Positions 15,701 through 27,171 are shown, counted from the first letter of the stretch. The stretch is DNA of 64,000 nt from Syngnathus acus (GCF_901709675.1 NC_051097.1:11634039-11698038), one strand, 5' to 3'. The notes: generated by a model from the letters alone, not told the origin. Program-made: numbers and translations.

Positions 15701-18700
15701 GTCTCTGTCGTTTCCACTCATCGGCGGCGCTTTGTCCGCAGGCCACGTGGAGGAGGCGCTGGCCGTAGCGGAGCGAGCCCGAAGGCCGACCTTCGCCCAC
15801 CTGCCGGTGGGCTCGGACCGGCGTGCCCCGGTCACGGTGGAGCGCATCCTGGAGACGGTGGACAGCCAGAAGGCCACGGTGCTGTACTTCTCGCTGGCGA
15901 GAGGCTTCCTGCACAGCTGGCTGCTGGCTCCCGGCTCAGGTAGGAGAACGTCTCCCGACCGCGTCGGAGCGCCTTGTCGCTAGCGTCGCGGTCATGTCAT
16001 AGGCGTCATCGAGTTCAACCAGGCCCGTCTCGGAGCCGACGACGCGCCGGAGTTCCGAGATGGATCCAGCTCGCGGGAGGGCGGCCGGCGCTCTCTGGAG
16101 CAGTACGTCTGCGCCGCCAGAGAGGTTCTGGGAGTTGACGGAAACCTCAGCAGGTAACGCGCAACGACACCCATTTGCTTTTGGAGGACTGTTGTGTTTG
16201 GGCGAGCGAGCGACTCATCGGTTCGGTAGTTCTGGGGAGGCGGGATCATGGGGAGATCAAAGGTCACAATTCGGAAAACATCCCGTTTCCTTCCTCGCAG
16301 GATGAACGTGGGCAGCGAGACAGAGAGCCGAGTCGGAGAGGCCGCCGAGCGACGCTTTGACGACGAGCTGGACGGCTACCTGCGCGTGGCGTCCGCCGAC
16401 AACGTCTCCAACAGCCCGACGTCGCACCAGCTCGTCAATCAAAGTCAGCGCCGGCCGGGCCAACGGGCTTATCCGCTTTGTCGCAGCGCCGGCGTTTCTC
16501 CGGCCGAGGACGGCTCGTCTTCTCCTCGCCGCCGCCTCGGCGTGGACGCCTCTCCTCTCGCCGCCCTCTACGACTTGCTCATCGCGCCGATGGAAGCGGT
16601 ACGTACGAACGAGCCGCATCCGTGGAGTTCTTTCAAGTTGCGTCAAGTCTTTTGTGTCAGGCCCTGCTGCGCGCCGGTGGTCCGGCGGGTCCACGCCGGC
16701 AACTGGTTCTGGTCCTGGAGGGTGACTTGTACCTGGTGCCCTTCGCCTTGCTCAAAGGCAGCTCGTCCGCCGAGTTCCTGTACCAGATGTTCGCTCTGCT
16801 CTGCGTGCCGTCGTTAGCCAGCCTGCGAGCATCCGGGCCGCCTGCTCCGCCCTGCCGGCTCGCCGGCTCGGGACTGGCCCTGGTGGGGGCGCCTGGCCCG
16901 TGGCGGGGCCGCTCGTGGGCTCCGCCGCCGTCGGCCCGGGACGAGGCTCTGTGTCTAGGCGAGCGTCTGGGCTGCGTCCAGCTCGCCCACGCCACCAAGG
17001 AGCGCGCCCTCACCGCCCTGGCGCAGGCGCAGTGCGTTCACTTTGCCACTCACGTCTCCTGGAAGCCGGCCGCCCTGGTGCTCGACCCCGGCGGCGAGGA
17101 GGAAGAGGGGGGCCGGTGCGTGACGGCGGCGAGCGCGGAAGGAACGAAAGCTTGCGTCGGCGAGGATGCGTGCGAGAGCCGTCCTCCGCTTCGAGACTTC
17201 CTCCTCACCGCGGAGGAGATCTCGGAGCTCAACCTGAGTGTGAAGCTGGTGGTCCTCAGGTTGGTGCCGGAGGTTCTGCCTTCATGTTCTCACGCACTCA
17301 AAAGTCCGTAATCATCTCCTCCCAGGTCCTACCCCGAGTCCGGCGTGCGGCTGACGTGCGACGGCTTGTCGGGTCTGACCGGGGCCTTCCTGTGGGCGGG
17401 CGTCCGATGCGTGTGCGTGTCCCTGTGGGCCACGCCGCCGCCCGCTGCCAAACTCTTCATGCAGAGTTTCTACTCGGCCCTGCTCGAGGGCGCCGCGGCC
17501 AGCGCCGCGCTGGCCGGCGCCATGAGCACGCTCCGCGACAGCAAGGACTTTGCGGACCCCTTCAACTGGGCAGGTGAGCACACTCCAAATCCCCCTCGTG
17601 TTTTCCAATGAAACCGAACGTCGCTCAGGTTACCTTCTGATGGGCGGCGACGTCCGGCTCAACGGGCCCGAGTCGGCGCTGCGACGGGCCTTGGCGGAGG
17701 TTCTCTGCCACGCCGACCGGGCCAGGGACACCTTGAGGGTTCTTCTGCACCTGGTTGGAAGTCAAGACGCCGACGCACCTTTGGAATCGAATCGAATAAA
17801 TAAAAGCAAACGGCGGGTCTCGTTGCCGCGCGCAGGTGGAGAAATCTTTGCAGCGCATCCACAGCGGCCACGCCAAGCTCCTGTACACGTCGCAGCAGAG
17901 CGTCGACGATAAGGTGGGCGGCCGCTTCTGGATCCGAGCCAGCCGTTGCGGGCGCGGTGATGGCGTGACCTTCTCTCGGTCGTTGTAGGTCGGCGGCGTG
18001 CCCGGGTGGCGCCCCTTGTTGGCGGCGGTGGGTTTCCGTCTGGACGCGGGCGGTTCCGGCCGCCCCGCCGCCGTCTTCTTCCCCACGTCGGACCCCGGAG
18101 AACGGCTGCAGCGCTGCAGTCTCACCATGCAAGCCCTGCTCGGTACCGTTAAGGTTTCAAATTTGCTCGGGTTTGGAATTCGCCTTCGGAGCCAGGACGA
18201 GCGTTTCGAGACGGCTTTTCAGGGTTCTGCGCTTCAAATTCAGGTTGTGGCTGAGGGTTTCGAATGACCGGCATCTCGTTTGTGTGTGGAGGTCTTAGCG
18301 CGGCAGCTTTCGAGGCTCTGTGCAAACTGGTGTCGGCGCCCCAAGCGGGAGAGCCACTCGTACGCGAGGTGAGCGAGCCGACGGCTCACGTCGACTCGCT
18401 TTGCGCTTGTGTCAGTCAGACTTTTGCTTTCTTCTCCTTTGCTTCCATATGCGGCAGCTCCATCAGGTGCTGCTGCCGCTGCAGCTGCAGTCACGTGACG
18501 GCCAGAGCGACCAATCGCCGGTCTTCGTGTCGCTCAGCGTGCGTGCGTGGAGGCTTCCGGGATGCCACGAGTTCCTGGCGGCCCTCGGTCGGTCAGCAGA
18601 ACGGAGACAAACGAAGGCCGGACGGACGGCGCTGACAACCACGCCTCCTGTTTGCTCTTCAGGGTTCGACCTGTGCCAGGTGGGTCGGGAGGACGTTCTG

Positions 18701-20203
18701 CTGAAGACGGGCAAGCGGGCCAGCAGGCGAGTCATGGCTTTGGCCCTCCGCTCACTCCTGGCGCTTTTCGGTGAGAGCGCCTGCCTCATTCATTCTCTTC
18801 GCGACCCTTCTCGTAGCCCATCGCGCATGACACGAGTCTTCGGGTCCCGTTTCAGACTCGGCAGACCTTCCCGAGCGTGTCGGCACGTACGGCTCGTCCT
18901 CGTTGGAGTCTCTGTCGCCCTCTCCGCCGACGCCTCAGCCCGCGTCTTTTCCCGCCTCGCCGCCTCGTCCTTCCCTCTGCCCAGACGCGCCGAGCGGCGA
19001 CGCCATCTCCGTCTACAGCCTCGGCTCGCTCACCTCCTCGCTCGGGTTCTGGCCGCGCCCCGAGCCCGCGGGAAGCGATGCGGTCGGCCGGTGCTCGCAA
19101 GCGCAGGAGGGGGCGGCGACGCCTCGCCGCTCCAGCCGACTGGCCAATCTGGGTAAAGGGGAGGCGGGCGACGAGGACCACCGGGGCTACGCCATCATCA
19201 GCAGCGAGCCTCTGAGGCCAGAGGACCGTTGCGCCGCGGTCAAAGAGCCGCGGCGCACGCAGGAAGTGCAAGTTCAAATGTTTATCTCTCCTCAAAATGC
19301 GAAACGCCACCAATCAATCGGCTGCTCTCCAGCTTTCCTAGCCGACTCACCGGTTCCGATCCGATCCTTCATTTGCGCAGCTCGTCTCCTCAGAGGAGCA
19401 AAGCGAAGATGAGCGGCCGCGAGGAGGCGGGCGGCGGCGGCGTACCCGCGGGACAGCTGGACCCCGAGGAGCTGACTCGCAAGATCCTGGAGGAGACCCG
19501 GGTCCACATGCGTGCCGTGGAGATCCTGCAGCGGACCCCTGGGCGGCGTTCTCTCTCGACACCCGTCACTCCCATCCTGAGCAGGGGCGCACGCGCCTTC
19601 CAGCCGTCCGAGACCAGCGCCTTCAGCAGACCCCCGAGTAGGACGAGCCTGGCTTCGGCGCCGCTCGCTCCTCTCTCTCCCAGACCGCCGTGCCGCTCCT
19701 CTTCCCTGCAGAAGCTGGCTCCACCCTCATCCCCCAAACATCTGGCTGGCAGAGCGTCTTCACTTCACCTCAAAGCACCTGGCAGAGATTGTCACGACAA
19801 AACTTCACCTGACACCGAGTCCCGGGTCAAACCTTCAACTGGGAGCAAGTGTCATCCAAAAGCTGTTAGCAGCGAGTCCCACCCCAAATTCTCCCTGGCG
19901 CCACCCCCCTCCTCCACCACCACCGCCGCCACGGTCCCTCGCTTCAAAAGCTTCAAGGCGGCCCGCCAACACGAAGGCGCATCCCCCGCCGGCCTTCTTC
20001 CGGCAAAGAAAATGAGCACGGTGAAGAAAGACGTTCTGGCTTTGCTGGACCTCTCGTCGCGACATAAGTCCAGCGAGACTTCAGACCGTCTCCCCAGTGT
20101 GGACAGCAAAGCGCCTTCCGCCTCCAAAGCTTCCAAACGCACTAAATTTCCTTCTGGCTACAAATTTCTAGCAGGGCATTTTTTCCCTTCTTCTAAGTGT
20201 TGA
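9720..20203 (+). CDS. ttc28: TTC28 (tetratricopeptide repeat protein 28), 30 coding exons, 2275 aa
   Basis: TTC28 is a very large TPR protein reported at the mitotic spindle midzone and midbody. Exons: 9720-9983, 11142-11289, 11360-11632, 11688-11818, 12000-12221, 12314-12508, 12578-12674, 12884-13080, 13149-13302, 13374-13545, 13637-13805, 13874-14034, 14106-14597, 14697-14889, 14959-15292, 15363-15472, 15546-15675, 15742-15939, 16003-16153, 16301-16598, 16661-17259, 17326-17573, 17629-17753, 17836-17913, 17989-18142, 18292-18368, 18458-18587, 18663-18770, 18856-19265, 19394-20203. The N-terminal half is an array of more than 20 TPR units (repeated YxNLGxxYxAxGDYxxAxxxHxxxL patterns). A CHAT-like domain follows in exons 21-23 (LVLEGDLYLVPFALLKGSSS, VHFATH, KLVVLR), then a disordered Ser/Pro tail ending in HFFPSSKC. 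Intron 9 has a GC donor. The extreme N-terminus is uncertain because the frame is open to 9636 and a splice acceptor may lie at 9674. The human protein is about 200 residues longer, mostly in the tail. Confidence 0.95.
9984..11141 (+). other. TTC28 intron 1 with several microsatellites
   Basis: This is the longest TTC28 intron here, 1158 bp. It holds (TG)n followed by a G run (10260-10290), an (ACGC)n tract (about 10457-10495) and a (TG)n tract near 10938-10952. No exon or gene is supported, although short open frames built of the repeats occur. Confidence 0.8.
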
Positions 20204-20486
20204 CATGAATATTGGCACCTACCCGGTTGCCATGGTGATTGATTGACCCTGATGTTCTGAGAAGGTTGAGAAAGTATTGCTTGCTAGCTAACAAATGCCG
20301 GTGCGGGTCAAGTGGACAGGAAGAAAGAACACTGTACTTCTACTTTGACAGAAGATTCTTACACTATTTCAGTGGCAGATTTGATATATGCTGTCTGTCA
20401 TTTATTTCACTCCTGTCATAAATACGAAGAGGATTCCAACACTGTGCAAGTCTTTGCACTTTTTGCAGTCGCGGGCGAGATGAGCT

Positions 20487-20536
<50 letters not shown>

Positions 20537-20671
20537 CGATCGTTTGCTTTCAAGGTAATAGGCTGTCGATCGGCTCAGCCAATCGGATGTCTCCTGGAGG
20601 GCGGGGCCAACTTGTTGACCGTGCCTTCTCCTTTCGCCTGCTACTGCGCAGGCGCAGACCGGCTGATGAAG
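20204..20671 (+). promoter_or_regulatory. Short TTC28-PITPNB intergenic gap
   Basis: Only 468 bp lie between the TTC28 stop and the PITPNB start, so the TTC28 3' end and the PITPNB promoter must be packed together. It holds an (ATTG)n microsatellite (about 20489-20535). A CTGCGCAGGCGCAG word at about 20644-20657, just upstream of the PITPNB start, is close to an NRF1 site. No clear AATAAA follows TTC28; CATAAA at about 20418 is a weak candidate. Confidence 0.55.
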
Positions 20672-23600
20672 ATGGTGCTCATCAAGGAATAGTGAGTCTG
20701 ACGTGTTTTTGGTTGGGGCTTTTTCCCCCCTTATCATCGTTCGGGGGAATTTCAGCCATTTAAGGCCTTATTAGCGAGTCGTGATCGGTTTGGTTCGCTG
20801 GGCTCCTCCCTCAACCTGTAAGCCTCCAAAAGACATGCTACGGGCGGGCAGGATAACGGACGTGCTTTACGGGGCACCGGTCTTTTTAAGGCGTTGTTAG
20901 TGAGAAGCTATCGCTAACTGCTAGGCTAGGCTAGGCTGGCCAGTTCGCCTCGCACTCAATTTGATTCACGTCATAGAAGGACACGCACGCACGCACGCAC
21001 GCACGCACACAGAGCTGTGGTGGTGGCGGCGTTCAGCCCGTTTAACCAACACTGCCGAGTAGGCGTGCTAACGCCACGAGCTTCGGCTAACCGGCTAGCA
21101 TCTCGTTATAGCCCCAAAGTGGCGTAATGTTAAGCTTTTGAGGGACAGATTAAGGCTCCGTCGGATTTAGCCGCAAACGCTAGCAGGGCAGGCTAGGCTA
21201 GGAGCTTTGCTCGCAGCCTGACAGCCAGCAGCACAACACTTCCTTCCCTAGCTAGGCTAGGCTCCACCTCAACGGAGAGAAGTCACAATGGCTGGCACTC
21301 CTGCTAACGGTTTCCAGCGAGGACGCGCAAAGTGGGCTGCCTGCCACATTGTCGCGTGGCAATTGGCCCCGTTTGCCATGAAATGCCGACTGTTAGCATG
21401 GCAGCAAGCTGGCGATTGGGACTTCGACTGGCCGGATAGCTTCAAAAACGGCAATAATAAACGTCTCGCGGCTACAAATCCCTTCCGTCATTGTAACCGT
21501 AAAAGATGCAAACAATACATGAAATGCGCAGGAGCGGCTTTGAGTAAAAGATGCAAACAATACATGAAATGCGCAGGAGCGGCTTTGAGGGAGGCACTCT
21601 GCCGCTAACTGTGATTGATGGCCTACATTCACTTGGAGTGATTTTTGCACCCTTCCAAATGAATGCCCTGACACACTTACTTCACGTCACGCATCACAAT
21701 GACAATATGCGTTTGTGTACAATGTACCTGATGTTATGGCTTGTCAACGGTTTAGTAATTCAGTGGAAGTCACGTGACGCTTTGTGTACGTCTGTGGAAT
21801 GGCTGAGGAGGATTTTTGTCTTGGATTTTGCAGTCTCGAGGCTGTGCCTTATTTCAATTGAAGCTCTGATTTGACATTCTCTCACCATAACGCCGCCTCT
21901 CTTTATGCTTTGTGCTCGCAGTCGCGTGGTGCTGCCCATTTCTGTCGAAGAGGTGAGTGTCGCACGTTACGCGTGAGCGTCGCTCGGAATTCTTTTGCGG
22001 GGGCCACTTTCACCCGGGGGCCTTGGCTTCCCTCCGCCAGTATCAAGTGGGCCAGCTCTACTCGGTGGCCGAGGCCAGCAAGAACGAGACGGGAGGCGGC
22101 GAGGGCATCGAGGTGCTGAAGAACGAACCCTACGAGGAGGATGGCGAGAAGGGGCAGTTCACGCACAAAATCTACCACTTAAAGAGGCCAGTGCGCCGCT
22201 CGCACTTTTGGACCGGATCGCCCTCTGCCGCTTTCTCACGCTCTGGTCTTCTTTTGCCGCCTGCAGTAAAGTGCCGGGATACGTGAGGCTGCTCGCACCG
22301 GAGTCGGCGTTTGTCTTTCACGAAAAGGCCTGGAACGCGTACCCGTACTGCCGTACCGGTGAGTCGCCGTGGTGTCCGGGCGGTGGCGCTCCCTGTGACT
22401 GTCATTTCTTTGTTTGGACTCCAAAGAAATGTGTGACCAGTGTCAAATTGTGACACTGCCTGAGGTCACAGCGAGTGAAGACTTTATTGGAAGTGCGTCA
22501 CGGCGCCAGAGTTCTTGCAAATTCCACAGCTTGAGTTTGTCTTGAAAATGGGAGAAAGGTGTGCTTGAAAGTGAAATGTTTTTGTGCGTGCGCTTCAAAG
22601 TGACAGCTTTTGTTTTTCTCCCCACTACCCCCACCCCACCTGACCCCACCCCCCGGCCGCTGCAGTCGTGACGGTGAGTGTCGTCTTCCTCTCGGGCGCA
22701 CATCTTTGCGCTGGCGCCCCCTGTCTTCCGTTGGAAGCGGTGAGGCCGGGGCCGGCCAAACGTCTTATTGCTTGATTGGATTGAGCCATAAGTCCTGGCC
22801 TCCGTTGGTAGCGCGTGGCTAAATCACTTGGCTGAGATTAGCCGCAGCTGTCAACGCCGCCTCATGGTGTCACCTTAGAAGATCACGTATTGTTCTGGGG
22901 GAAAAAACGGGCCCGCTAACTCGCGTCTCACGCCTCGCAGAACGAGTACATGAAAGATGACTTTGAGATCAAGATCGAGACGTGGCACAAGCCCGACATG
23001 GGAACGGTGGAAAACGTGAGTGCGGGCAAAGCGGCGCCAAAACAAACACGGGGCCCCTCGGCTTTTGGGTCACCGACTGTGGTCCCGTCCCGCCCTGCGT
23101 CAGGTGCACGACCTGGACGAGCAGACGTGGAGAAGCGTGGAGGTGGTTCCCATAGACATCGCCAACAAAGAGGAGGTGGCGCCGGGGGTGAGTTGTGTTG
23201 ACCCCTGCACGGGTTAAGCGTTTTCCGTTGTCGTCAACTTCTGAGGAAAGGATCTTGTAAGCCCCGCCTCCTGATCGCGTGGCGCCGACATAACGCTTGC
23301 GCCGCAACGCGAGCGCCGTAATGACTTAAGTGGATCAGCGCTGAGGTGCGGCTCAAGCGGCACGCCCATCTGCCGTTGGCCGGCGCTCGGCTCGGCTCGG
23401 CTCGCGCTGACCTGCCGGATTAAAACGCCACCGTGCAAGAGCAGCAGCAGCACAACCCCTGCTAGCTTCCTGGTTGACGTAGCCCTGTTTCAAAACCAAA
23501 CCATTTCAAAACAAATCGTATTAAATCTGTCCGATTACCGCTTCTAGTTTTGTTTTGTTTTTTGCCCCGGTAGTGGAAAACTGGAGGTGGACATTTGTTT

Positions 23601-24345
23601 TCTGCTGTAGTTGCTGCGCTAAAAGAAACACTTTGTGCATGACAAAGTCTCAGAGATGTCACCCGAGGATGTCAAGTGACCTCTTTTCAACTCGCCACTG
23701 GTTCTTTCCTTGCAGGACTACAAAGAAGAAGAAGATCCGTCCCTCTTTCGCTCGGTCAAAACCGGAAGAGGGCCCCTCGGCCCCGAGTGGAAGGTAAGCG
23801 TGGAGGACGAAAAGGACGCCGCCGGTCGTGCTCGTGGCATAGCATCTCTTTGCCTCTCGCAGAACGAGCTGAAGACGGATTGTCCGTACATGTGCGCGTA
23901 CAAGCTGGTCTCCGTCAAGTTCCGGTGGTGGGGCTTTCAAACCAGAGTGGAGAACTTCATCCACAGGGTAAGCGCCGCCTGCTCACTTTCAATTTTCAAG
24001 CGTCACAAGTTGTTGATGGGAGTGTGTGCGTGTGCATGCGTGTGCATGCGTGTGTGTGCGTGTGTGTGTGTGTGCACGCGTGTGTGTGTGTGTGTCCGTG
24101 TCCACAGCAAGAAAAGCGCATCTTCACCAACTTCCACCGCCAGCTCTTCTGCTGGGTGGACAAGTGGGTGGGTCTGACCATGGAGGACATCAGGCGCATG
24201 GAGGAGGAGACCCAGCGGGAGCTGGAGGAGGTAACCCACACGGGCGCCCCACAAGGCCCGGCCGGCGGAGCTTCTTAACCTTGTCATGTCACATCAGATG
24301 CGTCAGAAGGGCGACGTGCGAGGCACCTCGGCGACAGACGAGTAG
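20672..24345 (+). CDS. pitpnb: PITPNB phosphatidylinositol transfer protein beta, isoform with proximal last exon (269 aa)
   Basis: PITPNB carries phosphatidylinositol and phosphatidylcholine between membranes and supports Golgi PI4P pools and COPI traffic. Exons: 20672-20691, 21922-21952, 22041-22186, 22267-22358, 22666-22673 (8 nt), 22941-23015, 23104-23187, 23716-23793, 23863-23967, 24108-24230, 24298-24345. The single START-like PITP fold is covered end to end: [44 protein letters not shown], the WW membrane-insertion pair (KFRWWGFQ), and the C-terminal helix ([30 protein letters not shown]). The last exon gives the tail [15 protein letters not shown]. Intron 3 appears to use a GC donor. 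An in-frame ATG two codons upstream (20666) exists, but family members start at MVLIKE. PITPNA is less likely: the tail and the TTC28 neighbour both point to PITPNB. Confidence 0.95.
20692..21921 (+). other. PITPNB intron 1
   Basis: This 1230-bp intron contains a (CACG)n tract (20981-21007), several AGGCTA-rich words (around 20925, 21190 and 21247), and an exact 45-bp tandem duplication at 21499-21588. No gene is supported. Confidence 0.75.
21499..21588. repeat. 45-bp exact tandem duplication
   Basis: Two identical 45-bp units (21499-21543, 21544-21588) begin GTAAAAGATGCAAACAATAC. Their identity indicates a recent duplication, or an assembly slip. Confidence 0.92.
22666..22673 (+). CDS. pitpnb: PITPNB 8-nt microexon
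   Basis: Between acceptor CTGCAG and donor GTGAGT lie exactly eight bases (TCGTGACG). Joined to the preceding G of exon 4 they encode V-V-T, giving [15 protein letters not shown], which matches the human [15 protein letters not shown]. Without it the frame is lost, so the exon is needed for any functional protein. Confidence 0.88.
23188..23715 (+). other. PITPNB intron 7
   Basis: This 528-bp intron has a short GGCTC run near 23390-23405 and no other recognisable content. Confidence 0.7.
24018..24098. repeat. (TG)n microsatellite at the 3' end of PITPNB intron 9
   Basis: Imperfect TG repeats run almost to the acceptor of exon 10, replacing the usual polypyrimidine tract with alternating T and G. 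The acceptor itself (TCCACAG, ending at 24107) is intact. Confidence 0.85.
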
Positions 24346-24953
24346 ACGCCGTCCGTCGCTGTAGTCAAAGTCTAGAGGCAGGCCCAGTAAGTTGCGCTCA
24401 CAGAGCGCCCGGCCGGCCAGCCGCCCGCCTGCCTGCATGGGGAGTGCCGTGCTCCTTGTCTGTCCTTCACCGCGTTTGGAACTCGCTTCAACGCGTCTCG
24501 CCCTCATCCTCGTCATCACATCTTGCCGATCGCGCGTTTCCAAATTTTGAGCCAATGTTTGATGTTGGGGAGAAGTCACTGCATTGGAAAAAGCCCAACG
24601 GGGACTTCAAATTAAAATGGCACTTGCGTGTGTACACTGAAATAAGGATCGACACCATTTGAGTCAGCCCTAACCCAATTTCCGCTGGACGCGGCAGAAA
24701 GTAGATGAGCTCAAGTCAAACGTCCTTTTTGTGCAAGCTGGCCTCCCTCCAACATGGACGCTTTGCCCAGCGCGTTTTCCACCCTCAACTTGGGTTGCCG
24801 TCTGCCATTCATTCATTCATTCATTCATTCATCCATCCATCCATCCATCCATCCGTTCATTTTCTCTCATTGCTTTCTCTTGCCTGCCGCCGCGTTCTCG
24901 TCATGTATTATTTTTCTATTTTCATTTTGTCTCTTTCTGTTCACCTCATCCAG

Positions 24954-25004
24954 CTGCGTAAGACCGGTCCGATTCGAGGCACCAGTGCAGCTCACGAGCA
25001 ATGA
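24954..25004 (+). CDS. pitpnb: PITPNB alternative distal last exon
   Basis: A second in-phase terminal exon lies 609 bp beyond the first one, with its own acceptor (CTCATCCAG). It encodes LRKTGPIRGTSAAHEQ and a stop, parallel to the proximal tail [15 protein letters not shown]. Splicing exon 10 (24108-24230) to this exon gives a 270-residue isoform. Mammalian PITPNB is known to have two C-terminal splice forms that differ at a regulatory serine; the paired exons here match that design. Confidence 0.85.
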   Translation: MRKTGPIRGTSAAHEQ

Positions 25005-27171
25005 GCCAAACCACCCCGACCCTGTCTTGACGATGTCATCGGAGACACGCCCACCACCGCCGCCGCTGCCGCCACCAGGAGGAAGTGGCCCTGGTTCCCC
25101 GCTGCTGTACAGACCCCTCCCCTCCTCGCTCCGCTCCAACAAGAAAACAACAAACTGGTTTTGCATACACGCATACATATTCTGTACAAACAGAAAGACA
25201 AAAGAAAACTCTTTGCACAGACGTAATTTGCCTGAAATGTAAATGACGAACAGGCTCGTTTCCACTCGTACATGAAACCTTTTCGATTGACCATTAGGAG
25301 ACGAATGTGCTTTCACCAAAATCGGGCAGCCCTTGGACCATTTTTACCATGATCTCCCCCGTTGTCGTCGTTCAGCGTCTTTGTCTGTACTTGAACGCGT
25401 GTCGGCGGGAGGGAGCCCATACGGCCGCCGAGCGCTCGCGTGACCGCCGCCGCGTTCAGAACGGCTCGTTACTGAGCCCGGTTTGGATTCAGCTTCACCC
25501 CTCCCCCTCATTTTAAAATACATTTTAAAAAGTCATTTCAACTCAAATGAATTGATTGCTCTTTAGCTTCTGCTGAAAAGCTGTGCTGATCTCAAACCCC
25601 CAGCCATGCAACACCGCCATCTACAGGCATCTGTTGTTCATTACAGTGGTTAACAAACTCAAAACAGAAACAAAAAGCCGGCATCTAGAAATAATCCACA
25701 GACACGGTTGGAATGGCCTCGTGCGAATGCGCCGGAGCGCGTGCGACCACGTTGACGCCGGATGTTGGTTTTGCTAGCGGGAGACTTTTGAGCTTGCGCT
25801 GTTTGTTTAAGTGTACTTTTGGGGCCGCTAGCATTTTCACATGTGATTTTATACCGTACGGCTAACACAGTTCACGTGAGGCTTGACGGGTTGGGGGTGG
25901 GGGGCGGCCGCAGTCTCCTTTCTTTATTTATATCCATCTTGGATTTTTTTTTTTTTTACTAGTTTGGACAAAGATGCTATTAGTAAATGAACTTTAAGCT
26001 GGATATCAAGGATAATGGAATAAACTGTTTGACGGCTTTCATGCGATGTCTGCATTAACAATGAAACAATGCAGGGTGTTTTGTCTCCCCTTCCCAACCT
26101 GTTGAGACCTCACACGGCATCACGGCAGATGACATGTCAGCATTTTCTCACCCACTTCTCTCTTGTTTGTCTTTTGATGTTTTGATTGATTTGGTTTCTG
26201 TGCATTTGTTAAAGGGAAAAACTCCTTTGCCAGATGAGGCTTGACTGCGAGGCGAGGACTAGAAACGGGCAGCTGCCGCCGCCTGCGTGTTTTTGAAGCA
26301 CTGGCAAAAAAACAATCTTTTCTGCCATGTAGTATTTTTCTGATTGATGGAAGGACTGGTCGCAAAGGCAACATTCAGGGGTATCAGTAGTGAATGTACA
26401 ATTATGAGTTCCATTTTATTTGGTTACTTTTCACAGTTGCCAAGCTTGTGACTGAAGGTCTAGACAACGGAACACAACAGAATATTGAATAAATTCCAAC
26501 CAATGAGTCTGCGATGCTTGTGTTTTTTTAATCACCTGCACACTCATAGTTGACCGATATGATCGGTCTAAGAAAAATCTAATTTCCAGTTTTTGTGTTT
26601 TATTTTTTGCCAAGCATTGAGGTTGCATTAACTTCCACACTGATGCCTCATGATATAAAGGACCTGTTTGACGAGTTTTTGGAGATGTTGGCCGCATGTA
26701 GCTGAAATGTAATGTCTAGCAAAAGATACAACGCAGAGAATTACGTTTATATAAAACAACCCCAAAGTTTTGCGGTATAAAGTCCATTAAGAAAAGACAT
26801 CATAGCCATCAGAGATGCAGGTTATTGAATATGTTTTTCGTGCCGAAGTTGCCAGTTATCAAATATTGCTTCAACCGAGCGCACAAGGCCCTGAGCAAAT
26901 TACATGGCAACGAGTAGAGGCGGAGATCTGATTGGACAAAAAAAAATTTTAAAAAAAAATCATAGACACACTGGAAGCAATGCCTCCAAATGAACACAAT
27001 AGATAAACTCGAGAGCAAACATTATAATATACATTTTGAATGTAAGTCGGTGTCGTGAATAATGTAACTGAGTAAAAGGAGAACTTTTCGGATGCTGCTT
27101 GAGCCGGCATGCTACTGGAGTTTAGTGCGCATGCGCGCACACTTCCCCAACAGCAGGTAAACTAAACCACC
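25005..27171 (+). other. PITPNB 3' UTR and NAA25 upstream region
   Basis: A likely polyadenylation signal AATAAA lies at 26019-26024. The earlier ATTAAA near 24613 would serve the proximal PITPNB isoform. The remainder up to the NAA25 start is AT-rich single-copy-looking sequence with no supported exon. Confidence 0.5.
27126..27137. promoter_or_regulatory. NRF1-like palindromic site in the NAA25 promoter
   Basis: TGCGCATGCGCG fits the NRF1 consensus YGCGCAYGCGCR and sits 35 bp upstream of the NAA25 start codon. This is the usual place for such sites in vertebrate housekeeping promoters. Binding is inferred. Confidence 0.6.
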
